A DNA stretch of 64,000 bases, from NCBI GenBank assembly GCA_910583735.1, contig CAJTXS010000004.1:23820-87819 (forward strand), read 5' to 3'. The stretch is from an uncultured Christensenella sp. GTDB lineage: Bacteria; Bacillota; Clostridia; Christensenellales; UBA3700. A program made the translations under genes and the position numbers. Below are positions 23,989 to 32,573 of this stretch, in pieces (position 1 is the first letter of the stretch; every line of letters begins with the position of its first letter). The notes under the pieces are model-generated. The model worked only from the letters and a program-made list of their open reading frames with translations. It did no database searches and was not told where the DNA came from.

Positions 23989-25371
23989 TTGAAAAAATCA
24001 GCAACCTTAACAAAAAACGCCAATACTGTCAAAAAGAATGTAATTCCGCCGCCATTGCGAGAACGACAGTTACCGCCTTATAACGTTTATAATAAACCGC
24101 TTACGAAAATCAAAATCAATATAATTTGCAGAATAATATCGGCTATAATCATATGCACAGTCTGCCTCTGCCCTGTTGCCTATGCCGAGCAGATAACGAG
24201 CGATACGCTCTTATATCCCACGCTCGGACTGTACTGCGCCGACGCGGACAGTATAATCGGCGGCAGCGAGAGAATATACCTCACCGACGAAGAGCAATTC
24301 GCGCGAGGTAAGGCTATTAAGCAATCGCAATATACCGTATCGGGCAACGGAACGGCTGTCTTTGAAATCCCTTTCTACTCCTCATACGCTGGCATCCCGA
24401 CATTAAACGTCACCGTTGACGGTAAGAAGATATGCGGCGAAGTATGGTATGGCAATTATGAATCGTCTTGGGGCAATTCCGCCTATAGCGACAACTCTGT
24501 CATTAAGTATAGGTTGACGTATACATATCCCTCTACTCTTGCCGACAGCGTAGTAGGGACGCTATACACGTTGACGCCCGTTGCCGACACGATGAGCGTC
24601 AAGGTAAAGCTAAACGATAAGTGCGGCTATATCTATGACGATATCAATCGAGTATCGGTATCGAGCGCCGCAGACGGCGCGCAAATATGGCAATACGACA
24701 ACGCGCTGTCACGGAATTGTTACCATTACTTCTTTGCCTGCGACAGCTCATATATAGACTTCTCCGCCGACTGCGGATATAAAATGCAGACTATGACGCT
24801 GAAAGAATTTATCGACCGAGGCTACGACAGCGACTTGGAATATTACAAAGGCGCAGATATCGACATCGGCTGCATATATGCTACTGCCAATAGAATGTTA
24901 AGCTACAACATGGGCATGACGTATAACAGATTATTTTATCCCAACCTTAGCAAGGTAGCTCTCAACTCCTATAAGTTCAGTATCGAACTACAAGGCACGG
25001 CAATCATAAGCTATAGCAGCGAAATGTCGATACAGGTATACGGCAGTTACGACCCGCCGGTATACATTATGGTACACAAGCAATTAGGCGACTACAAGAC
25101 CGACTATACCTTATTTATGAACAGCCGAGCGCCTTATATATTAACTTCGAGCGAGCCGGTCGAGAAAAACGGAACAACTTATACGGCAAGCTCTACGGGA
25201 GACTTTCTATTTCTTCTCGGTTCGTCCGAGACCGCAGGCATACAAGCGCATAAACTCAATAAAAAGCAAGTGATTATCTGTATCGTATTCGGCATTGTCG
25301 GAGGAATAGCCGTCATCGTGGCGATAGTATCCGCTGTATTAGACGTAAGATACAGACGTCGATACAAATGA
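23989..25371 (+). CDS. Membrane-anchored exported protein of unknown function
   Basis: A 460-residue protein I do not recognise. It has a basic N terminus, a hydrophobic segment at about 43-65 ending in AYAEQ (probable signal-peptidase site), a long beta-rich Tyr/Ser-rich exterior region, a second membrane helix near 425-450 and a cytoplasmic tail RYRRRYK. It is therefore likely displayed on the cell surface. The only available start is a TTG at 23989 with little SD, so the true N terminus is uncertain. It sits between an XRE regulator and a SLOG protein on the same strand. Confidence 0.7.
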   Translation: MKKSATLTKNANTVKKNVIPPPLRERQLPPYNVYNKPLTKIKINIICRIISAIIICTVCLCPVAYAEQITSDTLLYPTLGLYCADADSIIGGSERIYLTDEEQFARGKAIKQSQYTVSGNGTAVFEIPFYSSYAGIPTLNVTVDGKKICGEVWYGNYESSWGNSAYSDNSVIKYRLTYTYPSTLADSVVGTLYTLTPVADTMSVKVKLNDKCGYIYDDINRVSVSSAADGAQIWQYDNALSRNCYHYFFACDSSYIDFSADCGYKMQTMTLKEFIDRGYDSDLEYYKGADIDIGCIYATANRMLSYNMGMTYNRLFYPNLSKVALNSYKFSIELQGTAIISYSSEMSIQVYGSYDPPVYIMVHKQLGDYKTDYTLFMNSRAPYILTSSEPVEKNGTTYTASSTGDFLFLLGSSETAGIQAHKLNKKQVIICIVFGIVGGIAVIVAIVSAVLDVRYRRRYK

Positions 25372-25396
25372 CGCTAACGGCATATAGGGGCAAGGT

Positions 25397-25918
25397 ATGA
25401 CGGAGAATAAGAAGCACTGTTGCTTTATCGGGCATAGGCAGGTATTGGCAAAAGATATCGAGGACAAGCTGACCGCAGCCATAATATCGGAGATAGAGAG
25501 CGGCTGCAGCTCCTTTATAGTAGGAACGCACGGAGAGTATGACGAGTTGGCGCTTAAGGTATGCAGACGGCTGCGCGATACCGAGCGCGGCGATATACGC
25601 ATACAGGTAGCTATTACGAGCCTTAACCGGATTAACAAGCGCGGCGCGCTATATGCGCCCTATTGCGATGTGGATACTGTAATGTATGCGATAGAGGACG
25701 CGCACTATAAGAGACAAATCACTGTAAGCAATATGCAAATGATAGATAACTGCGACAGGATAATCTGCTATGTCAATACCGCAGCATACAGAAGCGGCGC
25801 CAAGACCGCGCTGCGCTATGCGCAGAAACAAGGGCTGAAGATAGTTAATCTCTACCGCGAGCAGGACCAGCCTCTTTACGGCATGACAATGGAACAGATA
25901 AAGGAACTGTATAAGTAA
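25397..25918 (+). CDS. SLOG-superfamily (DUF1273-like) nucleotide-binding protein
   Basis: A 173-residue Rossmann-like protein. The N-terminal CCFIGHRQV and the central FIVGTHGEYDELAL, plus the later MIDNCDRIICYVN, match the SLOG group related to DprA and YpsA, which bind nucleotides or nucleotide-like ligands. AAGG lies immediately before the ATG. It follows the exported protein by 25 bases and may be in an operon with it. SLOG proteins occur both in housekeeping and in nucleotide-signalling conflict systems; nothing here decides between them. Confidence 0.75.
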   Translation: MTENKKHCCFIGHRQVLAKDIEDKLTAAIISEIESGCSSFIVGTHGEYDELALKVCRRLRDTERGDIRIQVAITSLNRINKRGALYAPYCDVDTVMYAIEDAHYKRQITVSNMQMIDNCDRIICYVNTAAYRSGAKTALRYAQKQGLKIVNLYREQDQPLYGMTMEQIKELYK

Positions 25919-26170
25919 ATACGCGTAAGCGGTCCGCCTTATCCCATATAGTTTTTAACCCGCTCGACATAGAAAAAAGCTACGATTAGACGCTGTATTT
26001 CAATATCGATTATAAAAATATTATTTTATATAAGTTTGTAGAGTAAAAAATATCTGTTTGATTTAGCGCGTCGCCTTTCCAAAGCGGCAATATGGCAAGC
26101 CATTCTCGCAAAACCGCACGACGCATAAAAAGCGTTCTATCGAGGTCGGCAGTTGGAGCGGCGACTCGAT

Positions 26171-26860
26171 TTACTTGCGCGCCTTACGCTTATCGGCAAG
26201 TGCGTAGCTGTCGTCGATACGCGCTATTATCTCGTCGATGTCGCAAGTATCTTCCAGACTAAGCGCTATCCAATGCTTTTTATTCATATGATAGCCGATA
26301 TAGTATCTGTCGTTATCGATTAACTCGTCGAGCTCTTCGGGCTTAACTCGCACGTTGATAATCTCTACAATGTCGTCGCTATCCACGCCCAACTTGCGCT
26401 TGGAGACGGAAAAGATTACGCCGTACCACTTGCGATTGTCCTTCCTGCGCCAGATAGCGACATCGGGCGACTTCTCCCACAGGAACTCAAGCTCGTCTCC
26501 GTAAGAGGCGCGCACATACTCTATAGCCGCCTTGGCGTTAGCGCTCTTAAATATCTGCTTTTCGCAGCAATTAGCGGCTATGTCTGCAAGGACCTGCTCG
26601 TATTCCGTCCTCACTTGCCCTAAGAAAGCGCCAACGGCGTCGCTCGCAAGGAATAATGTAAAGGGCTCGCCCGTCTCCATGTCCGTCACTTCGCTGCCGA
26701 CCGTGCCGTCCGCGCGAGCGAAAATCCTTAGCGACATCTGCCCGTCGATAAGCGACGTCTCGTACACGAGCTCGCCGTCTCGCTCTATAAAGCCGTACGC
26801 CTTAAGCCTGTCGTAATCTATCTTAACATACTTGAATACTAGAGCTATTATATTATCCAT
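26171..26860 (-). CDS. MmcQ/YjbR-family protein
   Basis: A 229-residue protein. The C-terminal half (about 110-220) has the MmcQ/YjbR (DUF419) pattern: FLWEKSPDVAIWRRKDNRKWYG, VIFSV and later YYIGYHMNKKHWIALSL. The N-terminal ~100 residues (GFIERDGELVYETSLIDGQM…) form a separate small domain also found in some members. The family has a CyaY-like DNA-binding fold, but its biological role is not established. It stands alone on the minus strand. Confidence 0.8.
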   Translation of the reverse strand: MDNIIALVFKYVKIDYDRLKAYGFIERDGELVYETSLIDGQMSLRIFARADGTVGSEVTDMETGEPFTLFLASDAVGAFLGQVRTEYEQVLADIAANCCEKQIFKSANAKAAIEYVRASYGDELEFLWEKSPDVAIWRRKDNRKWYGVIFSVSKRKLGVDSDDIVEIINVRVKPEELDELIDNDRYYIGYHMNKKHWIALSLEDTCDIDEIIARIDDSYALADKRKARK

Positions 26861-27103
26861 TATATATACTCCTGACTTTAGACGGCATACCGCCTGCCTA
26901 TCTACTCAAATCAATCGCCGCCTGCCTCTATAAAGACATCATTGATTAAGCGGCTTAATACTCCAAAGCCGCGCGGCGCTCGAGCAGTCTGCGCGGCAAT
27001 TACGGAGACCGACCTTAAGACTTATTCCCGAAAAACGCTTGTACGCCTTAGCCTATTATAATCCATACCGAGAGGACGGCACAAGCCGCAAGACGATTAT
27101 ATA

Positions 27104-27144
27104 ACAAAAAAGCGGACAAAACCGCATGATTATGTCCGCTTTCC
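27104..27144 (-). terminator. Terminator of tRNA-Arg
   Basis: On the minus strand AAAGCGGACA and TGTCCGCTTT form a hairpin, followed by six T. It lies just after the tRNA 3' end. Confidence 0.85.
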
Positions 27145-27145
27145 T

Positions 27146-27222
27146 TGGCGCACCCTGAGGAGTTCGAATCCCCAACCTTTGGTTCCGTAGACCAACGCTC
27201 TATCCAATTGAGCTAAGGGTGC
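27146..27222 (-). tRNA. tRNA-Arg(ACG)
   Basis: Acceptor stem GCACCCT/AGGGTGC, discriminator G and encoded CCA. The anticodon stem is TTGGT/ACCAA with loop CTACGGA, anticodon ACG, the usual inosine-edited arginine tRNA of bacteria. The T loop is TTCGAAC. Confidence 0.95.
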
Positions 27223-27446
27223 ATACTATGTCAATTATGCTCGGGCTGCCTGCGCCGCACTTGCATTTGCTAATATATTATAGTCGCAGACATCGGCTTT
27301 GTCAATCGAATTTATACAGTTGATTACCAAGGCGCGGCACGCAAACTTACGCGCGTATAAATATTTATATTTATCTTAATAATATGCGCCTTTACGCATA
27401 AAAGGCGGCGATAATATACTTTTATGCATAATGTGTGCATACTCGA

Positions 27447-27522
27447 TAACATATTGTTAGTTATTTGTTTCATTATCTACATATATTTAACATATTGTTA
27501 ATATTATACTAACTTAACGTTA
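27447..27522. promoter_or_regulatory. Operator array upstream of the amino-acid ABC operon
   Basis: TAACATATTGTTA, a 13-bp near-palindrome, occurs twice exactly (27447-27459 and 27488-27500), 41 bp apart or about four helical turns. A degenerate copy TAACTTAACGTTA lies at 27510-27522, next to the -35 box. This looks like a set of binding sites for a dimeric regulator on one face of the helix. Confidence 0.6.
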
Positions 27523-27527
27523 TTTAC

Positions 27528-27556
27528 TTGCATATTTATACAAGCAACACTATAAT
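27528..27556 (+). promoter_or_regulatory. Promoter of the amino-acid ABC operon
   Basis: TTGCAT, a 17-bp spacer and TATAAT, 40 bases upstream of the start codon. Confidence 0.8.
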
Positions 27557-27596
27557 AATAACATATTAAAATTTACTCTTTAAGGAGAACAAAAAA

Positions 27597-28442
27597 ATGA
27601 AGAAGAAGTTGTTACTTATAGTAATGATTTTGGCAATAGCCGTAACGACGGTTATCGGCATAGCCGCTTGTAACGAAGATGCTATAGTCGTATACACCAA
27701 CGCGTACTTTGCGCCGTTCGAGTATATGCAGAATCAAGAAATCGTAGGCGTCGACGTCGACATAATGAACAAGGTCGGAGAGAAGCTTGGCAAGAAAGTT
27801 AAATTCGTCAACACCGACTTCGCAATGGTTATCCCCACCGTTGCCGAGGGCAAGCTCTGCGATGCGGGAGCGGCGGGCATCACCGTAACCGACGAGCGCA
27901 AGGAAAAGGTCGATTTCTCTATCGAATACTATACTTCCGTACAGTATGTAATCTACAAGGTAGGCTCTTTCGATACCGCTACGGCTAACGACGGCAACAC
28001 CGTAATATATTGGGATAAGCTCGCAGGAAATAAGATCGGCGTTCAGCTCGACACCACCGGCAACATTTATGTAGCGGGCGAAATTGCTAAAGACGACGGT
28101 TTCGACGGAGTATTGTTCGAGAGTGGCGCAGAGTGCAAGCCTTACGACGACGCAATGCTCGCATCCAGCGCGCTTAAGTCCGGTCAAATCGACTGCGTAG
28201 TAGTCGACGAGCTCCCCGCTAAGTACATCGTTAACAGCAGCAACGGCGCTTATGCTTGCGCAGCTCTCTATTACGATGCAGACAGCGCTACCGAAGAGCA
28301 ATACGCTATAGCTGTGACCAAGGGCAATACCGAGCTGCTCAACGCTATCAACGAAGTACTTACCGAGATGCTCGTAAAAGACGCGGAAGGCAAGACTCAG
28401 ATAGACAAGTTGGTATCCAAGCACTTCGGACTCAACGGCTAA
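27597..28442 (+). CDS. Polar amino-acid ABC transporter, substrate-binding lipoprotein
   Basis: A 281-residue SBP of family 3 (PF00497). The signal peptide ends in the lipobox IAAC with Cys 25 as the lipid anchor. The mature part begins with VVYTNAYFAPFEYM and GVDVDIMNKVGEKLGKKVKF, followed by AGITVTDERKEKVDFSIEYY, the family signature. It binds a polar amino acid outside the membrane and delivers it to the permease encoded downstream. AAGGAG lies 8 bases before the ATG. A strong promoter and twin operators lie upstream. A hairpin separates it from the permease gene, which should raise its level relative to the rest. Confidence 0.92.
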   Translation: MKKKLLLIVMILAIAVTTVIGIAACNEDAIVVYTNAYFAPFEYMQNQEIVGVDVDIMNKVGEKLGKKVKFVNTDFAMVIPTVAEGKLCDAGAAGITVTDERKEKVDFSIEYYTSVQYVIYKVGSFDTATANDGNTVIYWDKLAGNKIGVQLDTTGNIYVAGEIAKDDGFDGVLFESGAECKPYDDAMLASSALKSGQIDCVVVDELPAKYIVNSSNGAYACAALYYDADSATEEQYAIAVTKGNTELLNAINEVLTEMLVKDAEGKTQIDKLVSKHFGLNG

Positions 28443-28482
28443 ATCAATCTATTAATTTTAAGGATTAATAACAACACCAATC

Positions 28483-28522
28483 GGCAAGAGAGCGTCGCTC
28501 TCTTGCCTTTAACGTTAAAGGC
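28483..28522 (+). promoter_or_regulatory. Intercistronic hairpin and palindrome over the permease SD
   Basis: GGCAAGAGAGC/GCTCTCTTGCC (28483-28507, loop GTC) is a perfect 11-bp stem followed by TTTAA. Overlapping it is the perfect 18-bp palindrome GCCTTTAACGTTAAAGGC (28505-28522), which contains the AAAGG used by the permease gene. The two folds share GCC and exclude each other. Likely effects are mRNA protection or partial termination, and reduced permease translation. Confidence 0.65.
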
Positions 28523-28524
28523 AT

Positions 28525-29337
28525 ATGGATTTTTTTAAGGATATAGGCGAAATACTCTCGACATCGGAATACATGTCGTATATTTGGAGCGGATTAAAGA
28601 CTACGCTTATAGTGTCTTTAGGCGCCGCTACGCTGGGCATGCTGCTGGGAATGCTGGTGGCGATAATAAAAATATCCGCTCAGACTAATAAGAAACTGAA
28701 AGTACCGGAGATTATCTGCAACATATACATAGGTATAATACGCGGAACGCCCGTCGCTCTGCAGCTGTTCATAATGGCATTTGCAATACTTGCGATACGC
28801 AACTTCCCTTTAGAGATAACGGCGATATTGACTTTCGGCATCAACTCGGGCGCATATGTCGCGGAGAACCTACGCGCAGGCATAATGTCCGTAGACCCCG
28901 GGCAGACCGAGGCGGGACGCTCGCTCGGATTAAGCAGCTCCACCACAATGATGAGCATAGTAATACCTCAAGCCATTAAGAACGTAATCCCCGCAATGGG
29001 CAACGAGCTGATTGCGCTGATTAAAGAGACCTCTATCGTAAGCATGGTAGGACTTATCGACCTCACCTTCGCGGCAAAGATTGTAGGGGCGGGCGACAAG
29101 ATGGCAGATTACTTCGTACCTATGATGGTAGTCGCGCTATTCTATCTTGCGATAGTATATATCCTTACCTTTATACTACGTAAACTGGAGAGGAAGCTCC
29201 GCGAGAGCGAGCAGCATATCAGCGATAAAAAAGCAGCTAAGGTGCAGGCGAAAACCACTAAGAAACTCAACCGAATTCAGACGCGTTACGACAAGTACGT
29301 CGCAGGCTTAAAGACAGACACGCAGGAGGATATGTAA
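28525..29337 (+). CDS. Polar amino-acid ABC transporter, permease
   Basis: A 270-residue HisM/GlnP-type membrane subunit with about five helices between residues 20 and 230. The EAA loop is visible: [32 protein letters not shown] (about 132-163), the contact site for the ATPase. After about 232 there is a highly charged Lys/Arg/Glu tail that exceeds the family's usual length. Its stop overlaps the next ATG by one base (TAATG), so ATPase and permease are coupled. The SD AAAGG is very close to the ATG and lies inside an 18-bp palindrome. Confidence 0.92.
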   Translation: MDFFKDIGEILSTSEYMSYIWSGLKTTLIVSLGAATLGMLLGMLVAIIKISAQTNKKLKVPEIICNIYIGIIRGTPVALQLFIMAFAILAIRNFPLEITAILTFGINSGAYVAENLRAGIMSVDPGQTEAGRSLGLSSSTTMMSIVIPQAIKNVIPAMGNELIALIKETSIVSMVGLIDLTFAAKIVGAGDKMADYFVPMMVVALFYLAIVYILTFILRKLERKLRESEQHISDKKAAKVQAKTTKKLNRIQTRYDKYVAGLKTDTQEDM

Positions 29338-30209
29338 TGGCAGACTTAGATATAAAGCAGGATGCAAAGCCTTGCGAAGAAGTTATGTTGAGTATCGACG
29401 AGCTTACGAAGTCATTCGGCAACAATCAGGTGCTTAAAGGCATATCGACTAAAGTATGCAAGGGCGAAAAGGTAGTCATTATCGGACCGTCGGGAAGCGG
29501 AAAAAGTACGCTGCTGCGTTGTCTTAATCTAATGGAAACGCCTACAAGCGGCGCCATATACTTTAACGGTGAACAACTCAACGCCAAAAATGCCGATATC
29601 AACGCTCATAGGCAGCATATGGGCATGGTGTTCCAGCACTTTAACTTATTCAACAACCTCACCGTTGTGGAAAACATCATGCTCGCGCCCGTAAAAATCG
29701 GTCTTAAACAGTTACGCAAGCAAAAGCTCGAGCGTCTAAAACTCAAGATAAAGCAGCTATTCGGCAAGGATAAGGATAAAGAAATCAATATCACCCTTAA
29801 CAAGCGCGTCATCTATAAGCAAGCTATGGACAACGCAATGCAGCTGCTCGACCGCATAGGTCTTAAGGATAAAGCTACCGTCTACCCCTCTACCCTTTCC
29901 GGCGGACAGAAGCAACGCATAGCTATCGTACGCGCGCTCGCCATGAACCCGCAGGTAATGCTCTTCGACGAGCCGACGTCCGCGCTCGATCCCGAAATGG
30001 TTGGCGAAGTCCTCGAGGTAATCAAGGAACTTGCCGAGAGCGGTATGACCATGGTAATCGTTACTCATGAAATGGGCTTCGCGAAAGAAGTCGCTACCCG
30101 CGTATTGTTTATAGACGAAGGCATAATTAAGGAAGACGCGCCGCCCAAGGAGCTGTTCGGCAATCCTCAAGACGAACGCCTTAAAGAGTTCTTATCCAAG
30201 GTATTATAA
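29337..30209 (+). CDS. Polar amino-acid ABC transporter, ATP-binding protein (GlnQ type)
   Basis: A 290-residue ATPase: Walker A GPSGSGKS (50-57), Q loop MVFQHFNLF, signature LSGGQ (187-191), Walker [13 protein letters not shown] and the switch His in VTHEMGF. Normal family members have about 245 residues; here some 40 extra residues (about 122-160, rich in Lys, Leu and Asp) are inserted between the Q loop and the signature helix domain, where the coupling surface lies. The N terminus also carries about 15 extra residues. It would energise the permease encoded upstream. Confidence 0.92.
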   Translation: MADLDIKQDAKPCEEVMLSIDELTKSFGNNQVLKGISTKVCKGEKVVIIGPSGSGKSTLLRCLNLMETPTSGAIYFNGEQLNAKNADINAHRQHMGMVFQHFNLFNNLTVVENIMLAPVKIGLKQLRKQKLERLKLKIKQLFGKDKDKEINITLNKRVIYKQAMDNAMQLLDRIGLKDKATVYPSTLSGGQKQRIAIVRALAMNPQVMLFDEPTSALDPEMVGEVLEVIKELAESGMTMVIVTHEMGFAKEVATRVLFIDEGIIKEDAPPKELFGNPQDERLKEFLSKVL

Positions 30210-30288
30210 GAGGCTATGCCGCAGCGCCGTAACGCACAATTAGGCGCGCTTAAATGCACACAGTCGCAATATAATTACGTAAAACGTG

Positions 30289-30334
30289 AAATGCACCCCA
30301 CAGTTAAACAATAACCTACAGGGTGCATTTTTTA
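30289..30334 (+). terminator. Terminator of the amino-acid ABC operon
   Basis: AAATGCACCC and GGGTGCATTT pair as a long stem and are followed by TTTTTAT. Confidence 0.85.
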
Positions 30335-30833
30335 TATAAAAAAAGGACAAGTATTCCACACTGCAACGCATGCTTTAAGCTAAACGTTATAATAAATGCG
30401 AGTACCTATTACCAATTACTTAATAAGTAAACAACATCGATATCGCAACGTCCGCGCGCAATCGCATATTTGCACGCTTATCGCAAGCAATTCCGTAAGA
30501 CGCATTTCACAAGATATATGGCTATACATTAAACATTTACGGCAGCTATGTTAATTCCGAGAGCCCTTTTTATTTTACAAGGAGAGCGGCGCATATAATG
30601 CGTCAAATCGAACTTATCTAAGAAGGACGGCACGCACTGTCAAAGCAACGTATTAAGCGTCTGCGCTTGATATTCACTGCCTTAAATGGTCTGCACCCCT
30701 GACAAATCAGCTCATATTATCGAGCAAACAATAGTATACGCAAACTCCTACGGCAAAAAAATTTAACAAAGCCGTGTGCTCAAATGCATTGTATATGTTA
30801 TATCTTCTCAGATTGCTTATACCGCTGCGTAAA
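30335..30833. other. Gap without a gene
   Basis: About 500 bases without a supportable frame, tRNA or clear repeat. Composition is like the chromosome, so it may be an eroded gene. Confidence 0.5.
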
Positions 30834-30860
30834 CAAAAAGCAGCGATACTGTATCGCTGC
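30834..30860 (-). terminator. Terminator of the GNAT gene
   Basis: Minus strand GCAGCGATAC/GTATCGCTGC is a perfect 10-bp stem with almost no loop, followed by TTTTTG. Confidence 0.8.
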
Positions 30861-30889
30861 ATAAATCCGAAAAATCAAAGCGGTTAAAC

Positions 30890-31381
30890 TCACAAATCAA
30901 GACTCATGATATAGTCGTCCATTACGAAGCCGCCGCCTATATCCGTGACGACGCTGTCTATTATCTCAAAGCCCCACTTCCTATATATTGCTATAGTATC
31001 GTCGTTGCCCTTATTGACGGTGAGATAAACGGAGCAGCTGCCCTCGGCTATCTCCTTAACTCTCTTTAACATTGCCGACGCCAGTCCTCTGCCTCTGTAC
31101 TCCCTGTATAAGTACAGCTTGCTGAGGAATGTGCGCTCTCCCTCGTTGACCGCGGCGAGGTAGCCCGCGCGCACGCCGTCGCACAGTACGAACTCGAATA
31201 TATAGCCGTCCCGTACTATCTCATTGAGTACAGTATCTATATTCAGAAACTTATCCATCATATAGTCGACTTGCGCTACGCCCGTAATAGGCGCAAAGTG
31301 CTCTCGGGATATCTCCGTGGCCATAGTCTTAAGTATAGCGCACTGCTGCGCGCTGTAGATTCTCTCGTAGCTTATTTCCAT
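30890..31381 (-). CDS. GNAT-family N-acetyltransferase
   Basis: A 163-residue single-domain GNAT. The acetyl-CoA pyrophosphate loop is YREYRGRGLASAML (about 93-106), followed by VYLTVNKGNDDTIAIYRKWGF, the conserved motif B with NxxxxxxYxKxGF. The N terminus contains AQVDYMMDKFLN, seen in GNATs of Gram-positive bacteria. The SD is weak. It has its own terminator and no evident operon partner. The acceptor could be a small amine or a protein N terminus. Confidence 0.85.
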   Translation of the reverse strand: MEISYERIYSAQQCAILKTMATEISREHFAPITGVAQVDYMMDKFLNIDTVLNEIVRDGYIFEFVLCDGVRAGYLAAVNEGERTFLSKLYLYREYRGRGLASAMLKRVKEIAEGSCSVYLTVNKGNDDTIAIYRKWGFEIIDSVVTDIGGGFVMDDYIMSLDL

Positions 31382-31775
31382 ATGTCGACAATCCTTACCC
31401 TATACGAATCCTGCGGCAATTTTCTGCTTCTCTATGACGGCAGCCGACCGACTAATCCAAGCGGCCCTATATACCTATCCGCAAATATGCAATAACAAAA
31501 ATGTATCCGATATTAGTCTATGCCGCTGCCGCTTAAAGAAGCCGTAGACGCGTCTATAGTCCCGATACGGTTTAATACAGTGCCTTACATAATCTTATGC
31601 GTATTAACCGACACAGCCGCTCTGTATGCCGTCTAAAACGCGACAGAGCGTCAATCGCCTGCCGCGCAAGAAATAGTACGCCTTATTATATCGAATGCGT
31701 ACTAGCCTAACTGCCTGTACGCATTAAAAATACCAATCGGTTACTTCGCCGCACGGCGCCTATTGAAGCGTCTGT
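31382..31775. other. Gap without a gene
   Basis: Nearly 400 bases with no supportable frame, RNA gene or repeat; it separates the GNAT gene from the 3' end of the ABC operon. Confidence 0.5.
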
Positions 31776-32573
31776 TTACTTGACGAGCAACATTCTGTCG
31801 TTGGCGAACTCTCCGCCCGACACTTCGTCGAACTTGGCAAGCAAATCGGCTACCTGAAGATTGCTCTTCTCCTCGCCCTTGACGTCGAATATTATCTTGC
31901 CGCCGTGCATCATGACGAGCCTGTTGCCCATCTTGATAGCGTCTTTCATGTTATGCGTGACCATAATGGCGGTGAGTCTGTTCTCCTCTGTGATGTCTTG
32001 CGTAATCTTGAGCACCTTCTGCGCCGTCTTGGGGTCGAGCGCCGCGGTATGCTCGTCCAGCAATAACAGTCTGGGCTGCTTGAGCGTAGCCATAAGCAAC
32101 GTCAGCGCCTGTCTCTGTCCACCGGATAGCAATCCCACCTTGCTCGTAAGCCTGTTCTCAAGTCCCAATCCGAGAGTAGCGAGCTTGTCCTTGAAGAAGC
32201 CCTTCTCTTTCTTGCTCACGCCCCAGCCCAAGCCCCTTATCTTGCCTCTGCGGTTGGCAAGAGCGAGGTTCTCCTCGATGTTCATATTGGCGGCTGTACC
32301 TATCATGGGGTCTTGGAACACCCTGCCCAAGAATTTAGCCCTCTTGTATTCGGGAAGTCTCGTAATATCCTTGCCGTCTATGCAAATGCTGCCGCTCTCT
32401 ATGCCGAATACTCCCGCTATGGAGTTGAGCATAGTGGACTTGCCCGCGCCGTTGCCGCCGATAACGGTGATAAAGTCGCCGTCCTCCACCGTAAGCTCCA
32501 CGCCCGTCAGAGCGCGCTTCTCGTTGACGGTGCCGATATTGAAAGTCTTATGAACGTTAATTAATTCCAGCAT
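31776..32573 (-). CDS. ABC transporter ATP-binding protein (COG1101 type)
   Basis: A 265-residue ATPase with Walker A GGNGAGKS, signature LSGGQRQAL, Walker B LLLLDEHTAALDP and switch His in VTHNM. His in the DEHTAALDP Walker B is characteristic of the COG1101 group that works with COG4120 permeases and COG2984 binding proteins. ATG 32573 is preferred over 32606 because AGGAG lies 11 bases and GAGG 3 bases upstream, and the family begins MLELINVHKTF. It overlaps the permease gene by 17 bases. Substrates of such transporters include tryptophan in some streptococci; here it is unknown. Confidence 0.88.
   Translation of the reverse strand: MLELINVHKTFNIGTVNEKRALTGVELTVEDGDFITVIGGNGAGKSTMLNSIAGVFGIESGSICIDGKDITRLPEYKRAKFLGRVFQDPMIGTAANMNIEENLALANRRGKIRGLGWGVSKKEKGFFKDKLATLGLGLENRLTSKVGLLSGGQRQALTLLMATLKQPRLLLLDEHTAALDPKTAQKVLKITQDITEENRLTAIMVTHNMKDAIKMGNRLVMMHGGKIIFDVKGEEKSNLQVADLLAKFDEVSGGEFANDRMLLVK

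Noticed and set aside
27612..28424. 270-codon antisense frame opposite the amino-acid binding-protein gene
   Set aside because: The plus-strand product has a full family match and lipobox; the antisense frame is a shadow caused by codon bias. The same holds for long antisense frames opposite trxB, DUF711, rpoA and secY.
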